Positions 16,181-21,341 of a stretch of DNA of 21,341 bases are shown piece after piece. Origin of the DNA: Gammaproteobacteria bacterium (GTDB lineage Bacteria; Pseudomonadota; Gammaproteobacteria; Competibacterales; Competibacteraceae); the NCBI GenBank assembly GCA_003562535.1, contig PWUP01000290.1:1-21341 (forward strand). Reading direction: 5' to 3'. Under the pieces are notes generated by a model. That model saw nothing but the letters and a program-made list of their open reading frames with translations. It was not told where the DNA came from and searched no databases. The translations under genes were made by a program, and so were the position numbers. Position 1 is the first letter of the stretch. Every line of letters begins with the position of its first letter.

Positions 16181-17515
16181 TCACCCTTTAATTGCCCAGA
16201 AAGCCATGTCCAAACCCGGAAACTGGCCGCCAACATGGAAGGCAAACCCTCCCGAATTCGCCATTTGCTTCCAATGTTCGCTGTTACGCGCCAGTTCGAA
16301 ATAACTGGTGCCTGCATGGTACGGCATTTGCCGAGGCGCAACCGGTAACGCCCGTAGTTCAATGCCCGGCAGCGCCGAATTGACCAGTTGACGAATATGC
16401 TCGACCGGACCGATTTTGATTTGTCGGGGGAATTGGCGTAACAAGGTTTCAGCCGGGACATCGGCCTGCACGGCCAGAATGAACGTCGCGCTGGTCAGCA
16501 AGCTGCGATCGGTGATGGGCGAGACATGGATGCCGTATTTACGCTCTTGCAAGGGCAATTGCATGGCGCTTTGCTCCAACACCATACTCAGTGCCTGACG
16601 CAGCTCCTGCATCAATGGCCGATACGTCGTACTGAGATCATCGTGATCATATTGAGCAAACTCGGCAGGCCGCTTGCCACGGTTAGTGAACGTCGCCATC
16701 TCACCCGCCAATTGCAAACCAACCTGATATAAGGCTTCGGGGTGCAAGTCGGTCATTTTTGCCAAATGGGCGAACCACGGCTCATAACGATTCACCGCTT
16801 GCAGCAGCAGGAAATCAGCAATTTCTGCGACCCCACCACGTCCAGAGGCCGTCACCCGAGCGGCCAGCGCCTCACCCCGCTGGTGCAGCAGACCATGCAG
16901 TTCGTTGACAAAACCCAGCAACAAGGTGTTGTTTTGGCAATCCAACATTGGCGGGATAAAGGCTTGATCCAGCACTAGGCTTTGATCACTGCGTTTTTCC
17001 ACCACCCGCGCCACACCGAGGCCAGAATACTCGCGCAGATCACCACGCCGCTGTAACAACCGCAAGCGGCGCTTACCAATTTCGATCTGTACGGCATTAT
17101 CAAAACCCGCATTACTGTCACGGGTTTCGTATTCCAAAGTGCGGTATCGGGTGACGGATTCCAGACCGGCGTCGCGATCCGCTTCAGCAGCACCGGGGCG
17201 ACGCACCGGCAGTGCCATAATGATCTCGGTATCGCGGACTTCATCGCCGATGTCCAACGGCGGCGGCGGATCGTCTTCATCAGGGATTAACACGGGGGTA
17301 CCGTCGGGCAAACGGCCAAAGGCGCTGACAATGGCGATTTTGCCCAAACTCAGAGCCTCCTGATCCAACACCAGATCTTTAAACCCCCAGTCATAAGGCC
17401 GGAGATGATCACAGCGCCCGCGCACTAGGAACTCGCTGTAGCGATCCTGTTGCTGGAAATGTTGCGGTCGCAGGAACATGCCCTCCGACCAAACCACTTT
17501 ACTGTTCCAAGACAT
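16181..17515 (-). CDS. tssK: T6SS baseplate protein TssK
   Basis: A 444-residue TssK, the trimeric adaptor that links the T6SS baseplate to the TssL/TssM membrane complex. The family-defining N-terminus is present (VVWSEGMFLRPQHFQQQDRY, residues 7-26), and length and C-terminal composition are normal. It is cytoplasmic with no membrane segment. It lies 52 bp after the tagH/fha stop and 6 bp before tssL. In the closest known layouts tssJ would occupy the gap before tssK; here the 52 bp (17516-17567) hold no reading frame. The ATG has only a weak Shine-Dalgarno. No truncation or oddity was seen within the gene. Confidence 0.95.
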   Translation of the reverse strand: MSWNSKVVWSEGMFLRPQHFQQQDRYSEFLVRGRCDHLRPYDWGFKDLVLDQEALSLGKIAIVSAFGRLPDGTPVLIPDEDDPPPPLDIGDEVRDTEIIMALPVRRPGAAEADRDAGLESVTRYRTLEYETRDSNAGFDNAVQIEIGKRRLRLLQRRGDLREYSGLGVARVVEKRSDQSLVLDQAFIPPMLDCQNNTLLLGFVNELHGLLHQRGEALAARVTASGRGGVAEIADFLLLQAVNRYEPWFAHLAKMTDLHPEALYQVGLQLAGEMATFTNRGKRPAEFAQYDHDDLSTTYRPLMQELRQALSMVLEQSAMQLPLQERKYGIHVSPITDRSLLTSATFILAVQADVPAETLLRQFPRQIKIGPVEHIRQLVNSALPGIELRALPVAPRQMPYHAGTSYFELARNSEHWKQMANSGGFAFHVGGQFPGLDMAFWAIKG

Positions 17516-17567
17516 ATTAGCCCGTGTGTAGAATTAATTAGAAAATCAGGCCAGTGAGCACCCGCGA

Positions 17568-19112
17568 CTAGCGCTGACGTAATTTGGCCAGTTGCGCCTC
17601 ATAGGCCAATGCAAACTCTTTGCGGAATAAATCCTGAAAGTCATCTTCAGCGCGAGCAGCCAATTTGCCATACAGTCGAGTAAAGGCGTCCCAGTAACGC
17701 GCCTTACGACCACCGGCCATTAAATTGGCCAAACGCGAGTATTCACCTAACTCTTCTTCCAAAGTCACCGGATCAAACCGCTCTAACAACTGACCTAATG
17801 CCGCTTGCATACCCGCAATCATCGCCAACTCATGGGCGCGAATATCTTCAAAGCCTTCAGCAATCGCACGATCGGCAGTCATCCAGATACCGTCCTGGCG
17901 ACCCAGCATCGCTTTCATGGCCTCTTCAACGGTTGGCAGAATTTTTAGCGGGTTATTAGCCACTGGCCCGACCATAGTGCGTTCAATGCGAAATTCATTT
18001 TTGATAGTGCTGCGCGCCCGCAACAGATCCAGCATACCTTCAGCCGTTTGCCGGTAGAGTTTGCCAAACTGTTCAACCAGCACCAACGCGTCCAGCCCCG
18101 GAGGTAAATCACTGGGCGACAAGCCACAACCCCGCAAAAATGCCGCCAACACCAGATCACCCTCTACCGGTGTAGCCGTCACCGGACTCGGCGGCGCCTT
18201 GACTGAAGCGACAGGTGGCTCGGCAGGTGCAGATAAGTGCTCTTCAGCCGCTGGCGGCTCGGGTGAGGGTTCTGGGTCGCTAGGGTGTTGTGCAACTGTC
18301 GGCGGAGTCGATTCAATGGAGTCAATCGGCGGCGCAGCATCTAAAAAGGCAAAAGGGTCTTCATCCTCTGGTTTTTCAGAGGGCTGGGGTGAGGAAGTCT
18401 CCGCTACGGGTTCAGTCGGGGAGGGTGAAGGTTTGAAAATTAAGGAATCTTCCCAGTCATCCGGTATCACTGAATCGCCGCTGGGTGCAGTAGGCATTGG
18501 TACCGGCTCAGTTGAGTCATGCGAGGGTTCAGAGGCAACACCAGGGGCTTGGAAAAACGCCTGTTCAGAAGGTAAGTGATCAAACTCAGCCGACTTGCGC
18601 CAATCCTCCCCAGTTGTATCATCGGAATCCAACCCTAAGGGATCAGCCGCCGGAGTCAGCAGGGGATCAGGTGCTCCAGCAGCCAGCGGATCAGCAGACG
18701 GACTCCCCTGCCAAGAGTTCAGATCAAGTTGTTCAGTTTGTTCACCAAACAAGGGATCAGCGGCTCCCGGAATAGAGCCAAGGGCTTGAGCCTGCTCCAG
18801 CATGACTTGAATGTCATAGTCCCCGAGGCTCAGGGTGTCCGTATGGGATAATTTCGCACTGTTACCGCGCCCCAGCCTCTGTTCAGAATGATTGATGTAC
18901 ACCCCGTTGGTGCTGGTATCGGTGAGGTGGTATTCACCATCACGATATTCCACGGTGCAGTGTTTTTTTGACAGCACCATTTCAGGATCGGCTAACACCC
19001 AATCATTATCCGGTCCGCGTCCAATACTACAACGCCCTTGCGTTAAGGTGTATTCGCCGGTTTGTCCGGGGGACAGCCGCTGATAGCTGGTTATGCGCAA
19101 TGTTAATGCCAT
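17568..19112 (-). CDS. tagH: T6SS FHA-domain scaffold protein (TagH/Fha)
   Basis: A 514-residue FHA protein that binds phospho-threonine and relays the PpkA/PppA switch to the T6SS. The FHA domain occupies residues 1-105 with the expected SIGRG (GR 31-32), S48, H51 and TNG (68-70). Residues about 110-318 are an acidic Pro/Ser/Asp-rich flexible linker. It includes an 8-residue tandem DPL repeat (DPL at 141, 149 and 157, plus one at 119) and a DPFAFLD motif (252-258) that echoes DPFADFD near the TssL N-terminus. Residues about 319-514 match the conserved C-terminal region of T6SS FHA proteins (LAAFLRGCGL...). It is the first gene of the leftward operon, divergent from tssA, with weak GAGT upstream of its ATG. 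P. aeruginosa Fha1 is the named counterpart. Confidence 0.92.
   Translation of the reverse strand: MALTLRITSYQRLSPGQTGEYTLTQGRCSIGRGPDNDWVLADPEMVLSKKHCTVEYRDGEYHLTDTSTNGVYINHSEQRLGRGNSAKLSHTDTLSLGDYDIQVMLEQAQALGSIPGAADPLFGEQTEQLDLNSWQGSPSADPLAAGAPDPLLTPAADPLGLDSDDTTGEDWRKSAEFDHLPSEQAFFQAPGVASEPSHDSTEPVPMPTAPSGDSVIPDDWEDSLIFKPSPSPTEPVAETSSPQPSEKPEDEDPFAFLDAAPPIDSIESTPPTVAQHPSDPEPSPEPPAAEEHLSAPAEPPVASVKAPPSPVTATPVEGDLVLAAFLRGCGLSPSDLPPGLDALVLVEQFGKLYRQTAEGMLDLLRARSTIKNEFRIERTMVGPVANNPLKILPTVEEAMKAMLGRQDGIWMTADRAIAEGFEDIRAHELAMIAGMQAALGQLLERFDPVTLEEELGEYSRLANLMAGGRKARYWDAFTRLYGKLAARAEDDFQDLFRKEFALAYEAQLAKLRQR
18640..18694 (-). repeat. 24-bp-period tandem repeat in the fha linker
   Basis: GGATCAG occurs at 18640, 18664 and 18688, exactly 24 bp apart, with a fourth copy at 18754 out of register. 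Read on the minus strand these give three consecutive octapeptides starting DPL (DPLAAGAP, DPLLTPAA, DPLGLDSD). Confidence 0.7.
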
Positions 19113-19127
19113 TAATCGGACTCAATC

Positions 19128-19158
19128 ATCAACTGTATGTGTGCTAAACATAGTTGAT
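19128..19158. repeat. Inverted repeat in the tagH leader/promoter
   Basis: ATCAACT (19128-19134) and AGTTGAT (19152-19158) form a perfect 7-bp inverted repeat. With a 2-base bulge the arms extend inward by ATGT/ACAT. It overlaps the proposed -10 and start point of tagH, the position expected of a repressor operator. It could instead act as a hairpin in the tagH leader RNA. Confidence 0.45.
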
Positions 19159-19175
19159 TCGGTGACTGACGACAA
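19147..19175 (-). promoter_or_regulatory. Candidate promoter of the tagH-tssK-tssL-tssM-tagF-pppA operon
   Basis: On the minus strand TTGTCG (19175-19170) is followed after 17 bases by TATGTT (19152-19147), each matching the sigma-70 consensus at about 4 of 6. A transcript would begin near 19140, some 28 bases before the tagH ATG. Confidence 0.3.
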
Positions 19176-19192
19176 CCATTAGTCGAGTGATC

Positions 19193-19226
19193 TTTACAGT
19201 GTATCGCATCCAAGCGGTTTACAGTG
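19193..19226. repeat. Direct repeat TTTACAGTG in the divergent region
   Basis: TTTACAGTG occurs at 19193-19201 and 19218-19226, 25 bp apart. Between and around them CGCATC (19205-19210) and GATGCG (19234-19239) form a 6-bp inverted repeat. The second copy overlaps the proposed tssA -35. They may be activator or repressor sites, or a duplicated promoter element. Confidence 0.35.
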
Positions 19227-19246
19227 GCGATGTGATGCGTTATTTT
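19218..19246 (+). promoter_or_regulatory. Candidate promoter of tssA-tssB-tssC
   Basis: TTTACA (19218-19223, 5 of 6 to the -35 consensus) is followed after 17 bases by TATTTT (19241-19246, 4 of 6 to the -10). An alternative -10, TATACT at 19278-19283, lies closer to tssA but has no good -35. Confidence 0.35.
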
Positions 19247-19263
19247 TAGCTCACTAGCTTTCA

Positions 19264-19281
19264 TATACCTTACTAGGTATA
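19264..19281. repeat. Palindromic candidate operator upstream of tssA
   Basis: TATACCT and AGGTATA form a perfect 7-bp inverted repeat around TACT, about 40 bases upstream of the tssA ATG and downstream of, or overlapping, the possible start sites. The form and place suit a dimeric regulator. Confidence 0.4.
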
Positions 19282-19321
19282 CTATTAATCATTCATCTAT
19301 ACAATAGGGACGAGACGTTAC

Positions 19322-20344
19322 ATGAGCCTTGACGTCGCTGCGCTGCTGCAACCCGTGACTGCCGATCTGCCCTGTGGGGACAACCTTGAGTATGATCCCC
19401 TGTTCCAAGAACTTGAACGCACGGCGGTGGGTAAACCCGAAACCCAATTTAGTGAAGCGGAACCGCCCGACTGGCGCCAAGTGCGTAACAAAGCCCTAGA
19501 GGTGCTCAAGCGCAGTCGGGATTTACGCATCCTCACTTATATTGCCCAGAGCAGTCTGCATCTAGGTCTCTGGGATGAGTTCCGCGATAGTCTGCACCTA
19601 ATGCAAACCTTGCTGACCGAACACTGGCAGGCCGTCCATCCTCAACTCGATCCCGATGATGGCGACCCAACCTTTCGGGTCAATGCGGTTGTGGAGTTGT
19701 GCCATCCGGATAGCATACTCGATACCCTGCGCAACGCTCCATTGGTCAGCTCGCGGCTGATCGGGCAATTCAGTCTGCGCGATATTGAGATTGCCCAAGG
19801 TAAACTGCAGGTCAACCTCCCCGCAGATCAACAACCCAAATTGGCTGAAATCACAGCAGCCTTCACAGAAGCCGATATTGAGACCCTACAAACAACTGCC
19901 AGTGCTTTAAGCGAGGCGACCGAGTACAGCATTGGCATTGAGCGTGTTATGACCGAACAACTCGGTGCCAGCCAAGCCCCCGATCTAAGCGCACTCACTC
20001 ATGAGCTGCGCAGCGCTCATGCCGTCGTTGCCGAACAGCTCTCTGCCCGCGGGGTTAATGTAGTTACCGAAGACGAATCCGAGACCACCACAACCGCAGA
20101 GCCGGGTGCCAGTGCGGCACGGGCACCCATCAGTGGCGAAATCAATAGCCGTGAGGATGTCAAGCGGATGCTGGACAAAATCTGTGCTTACTACAGCCGT
20201 GAGGAGCCATCCAGTCCTGTGCCCATTTTGCTTAACCGTGCCAAGCGGCTAGTGGCTATGGACTTCATGGACATCCTAAAAGACATTGCACCTGACGCGC
20301 TGGGACCGGTAGAAAAACTGCGCGGCAAAACTGAGGACGAATGA
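19322..20344 (+). CDS. tssA: T6SS baseplate/cap protein TssA
   Basis: A 340-residue TssA, close in length to P. aeruginosa TssA1. The ImpA N-terminal domain starts with the typical PCGDNLEYDP (residues 17-26), and the C-terminus carries the conserved EPSSPVPILLNRAKRL region (295-310). It has no long polymerising tail, so it belongs to the short TssA class that sits at the baseplate. It is the first gene of the rightward half-operon, transcribed away from tagH, and is followed after 72 bp by tssB. AGGGA about 11 bases before the ATG may serve as the Shine-Dalgarno. Family assignment is firm. Confidence 0.93.
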   Translation: MSLDVAALLQPVTADLPCGDNLEYDPLFQELERTAVGKPETQFSEAEPPDWRQVRNKALEVLKRSRDLRILTYIAQSSLHLGLWDEFRDSLHLMQTLLTEHWQAVHPQLDPDDGDPTFRVNAVVELCHPDSILDTLRNAPLVSSRLIGQFSLRDIEIAQGKLQVNLPADQQPKLAEITAAFTEADIETLQTTASALSEATEYSIGIERVMTEQLGASQAPDLSALTHELRSAHAVVAEQLSARGVNVVTEDESETTTTAEPGASAARAPISGEINSREDVKRMLDKICAYYSREEPSSPVPILLNRAKRLVAMDFMDILKDIAPDALGPVEKLRGKTEDE

Positions 20345-20348
20345 TCTG

Positions 20349-20370
20349 TGCGCTCATAGCACGCAGCGCA
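20349..20370. repeat. Small inverted repeat between tssA and tssB
   Basis: TGCGCT and AGCGCA pair across 10 bases, with a second AGCGCA at 20370-20375. No T-run follows, so it is not an intrinsic terminator. It may be a processing or stabilising hairpin that adjusts the level of tssBC relative to tssA. Confidence 0.3.
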
Positions 20371-20416
20371 GCGCATCGTTCCATTACCCTGAAGTGACTG
20401 ACAGAGGATCCGATTT

Positions 20417-20944
20417 ATGGCACAAAGTAGCCAAAAATTCATTCAACGTAACCGCGCCCCGCGAGTACAAATTGAATACGATGTTGAGGTTTATGGAGCA
20501 GAGAAAAAAATTCAACTGCCTTTTGTAATGGGGGTTTTAGCTGACCTTTCCGGCCAACCGGCCGATCCACTTGACCCGGTCGCGGAGCGCAAGTTTCTAG
20601 AGATAGATGTCGATAATTTTGATGATCGCATGAAGTCGATGAAACCCCGTGCGGCCATGCGGGTACCCAATACTCTGACGGGCGAAGGCGAATTAAGCAT
20701 CGATTTGACCTTCGAAAGCATGGACGATTTCTCGCCCGCCGCTATTGCTCGCAAGGTCGAACCACTGCGTAAATTACTGGAAGCCCGCTCTCAGCTATCG
20801 AATTTGATGACCTATATGGACGGCAAAACCGGTGCGGAAGAACTGCTGCACAAAGTCTTGCAGGATCCCGCACTGCTACAGGCACTGGCGTCCTCACCCA
20901 AACCTGAAGACGGATCGTCCGAAGAATCTGCCGCTAAGGAGTAA
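20417..20944 (+). CDS. tssB: T6SS contractile sheath small subunit TssB (VipA)
   Basis: A 175-residue TssB that assembles with TssC into the contractile sheath. The N-terminal signature is clear (KFIQRNRAPRVQIEYDVE, then LPFVMGVLADLSG, residues about 7-46), followed by the conserved FLEIDVDNFDDRM segment (61-73) and the SIDLTFESMDDFSP core (94-107). The C-terminal tail is Ser/Glu-rich and probably disordered. A strong Shine-Dalgarno AGAGGA (20403-20408) lies 8 bases before the ATG. tssC begins 6 bases after its stop, as is usual, so the two subunits are made together in the cytoplasm. Confidence 0.96.
   Translation: MAQSSQKFIQRNRAPRVQIEYDVEVYGAEKKIQLPFVMGVLADLSGQPADPLDPVAERKFLEIDVDNFDDRMKSMKPRAAMRVPNTLTGEGELSIDLTFESMDDFSPAAIARKVEPLRKLLEARSQLSNLMTYMDGKTGAEELLHKVLQDPALLQALASSPKPEDGSSEESAAKE
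20936..20941 (+). promoter_or_regulatory. Ribosome binding site of tssC
   Basis: AAGGAG lies inside the last codons of tssB, 9 bases before ATG 20951. It is near-ideal and fits high expression of the sheath subunits. Confidence 0.7.
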
Positions 20945-20950
20945 TCACTG

Positions 20951-21341
20951 ATGTCTGAAGCCCAAACTCAAACCACCTCGGCTGAAGGCCAAACGATTGA
21001 TTTTAGTGAGTTCGATGCGTTATTGCAGAAGGAGTTTAAACCCCGTTCTGATGCCGCCAAGGAAGCGGTTGAAAATGCGGTAAAAACCCTAGCCGAACAG
21101 GCACTGGTCGATACCGCAATTATTTCCGATGATGTGCTCAAAACCATCGAATCGATGATTGCTGCCATCGACCAAAAACTCAGCGAACAGATTAACCATA
21201 TTCTCCATCATCCCAATTTTCAACAGGTCGAAGGGGCTTGGCGTGGTTTGCACTATCTGGTTAATAACACCGAGACGGATGAGCAGTTAAAAATCAAGGT
21301 GTTTAATATCAGCAAAAAAGACGTTCATAAAACCCTCAAGA
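20951..21341 (+). CDS. tssC: T6SS contractile sheath large subunit TssC (VipB), 5' part
   Basis: The first 130 codons of tssC, open to the right edge of the window with no stop. The product starts MSEAQTQTTSAEG and contains the hallmark TssC segment HHPNFQQVEGAWRGLHYLV (about residues 86-104) followed by LKIKVFNISKKD, the region that leads into the sheath fold. Full-length TssC is about 490-500 residues, so about a quarter is seen. It is preceded by tssB at a 6-base gap with a strong Shine-Dalgarno. hcp, tssE, tssF, tssG and clpV would be expected beyond the window. Confidence 0.95.
   Translation, partial: MSEAQTQTTSAEGQTIDFSEFDALLQKEFKPRSDAAKEAVENAVKTLAEQALVDTAIISDDVLKTIESMIAAIDQKLSEQINHILHHPNFQQVEGAWRGLHYLVNNTETDEQLKIKVFNISKKDVHKTLK

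Noticed and set aside
18061..18579. 172-codon open frame antisense to the Fha linker
   Set aside because: A low-complexity Gly/Ser product created by reading the Pro/Ser/Asp linker backwards. No independent evidence.
19224..19239. Sigma-54-like GG...GC element upstream of tssA
   Set aside because: TGGC and ATGC are present, but GG-to-GC spacing is 9 bases instead of 10 and the -12 part is ATGC rather than TTGC.
20349..20375. Hairpin between tssA and tssB as an intrinsic terminator
   Set aside because: Stem of only 6 bp with a 10-base loop and no following T-run. The genes are expected to be cotranscribed.
1..21341. CRISPR arrays, insertion sequences, tRNA genes or attachment sites
   Set aside because: No regularly spaced repeats, transposase or integrase coding, or cloverleaf-like sequence was seen anywhere in the window.

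Overview
The window is bacterial, and every recognisable gene looks gammaproteobacterial. The base composition is moderately GC-rich, genes are tightly packed, and ATGA stop/start overlaps are common. No rRNA, tRNA or lineage marker is present, so I do not name a genus. An environmental gammaproteobacterium is an inference from the gene set.

Layout. (1) 1-473 is a gene-free leader with A-tracts and inverted repeats. (2) 474-5227 (+) is a translationally coupled pair: an SbcD/Mre11-type nuclease (YhaO-like) and a large SMC/Rad50-like ATPase (YhaN-like) that lacks a zinc-hook CxxC. (3) 5270-7206 (+) holds a membrane diguanylate cyclase interrupted by a one-base frameshift in a run of nine Ts, followed by a stand-alone EAL phosphodiesterase. 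(4) 7143-19112 (-) is a type VI secretion (T6SS) operon read right to left: tagH/fha, tssK, tssL (with OmpA domain), tssM, tagF, pppA, and then a membrane PAS-GGDEF-EAL protein 10 bp after pppA. (5) A 209-bp divergent control region spans 19113-19321. (6) 19322-21341 (+) holds tssA, tssB and the first 130 codons of tssC, cut by the window edge.

How the parts fit. The T6SS block has the same order and divergent layout as the Pseudomonas aeruginosa H1-T6SS locus (ppkA-pppA-tagF-tssM-tssL-tssK-tssJ-fha | tssA-tssB-tssC), with two differences. The tssJ lipoprotein gene is missing between fha and tssK. The place where ppkA would sit, next to pppA, is taken by a GGDEF-EAL gene. The threonine-phosphorylation switch is otherwise visible: an FHA receptor, a Thr-containing TssL N-terminus, the PppA phosphatase and the TagF repressor, but no kinase in the window. 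Three consecutive c-di-GMP turnover genes meet tail to tail here. The two EAL genes overlap by 64 bp at their 3' ends, and their shared EAL-tail motif, encoded in opposite directions, makes a 21-bp inverted repeat.

The most interesting signal is this physical coupling of c-di-GMP turnover to the post-translational control arm of a T6SS. The T9 frameshift in the neighbouring cyclase comes second.
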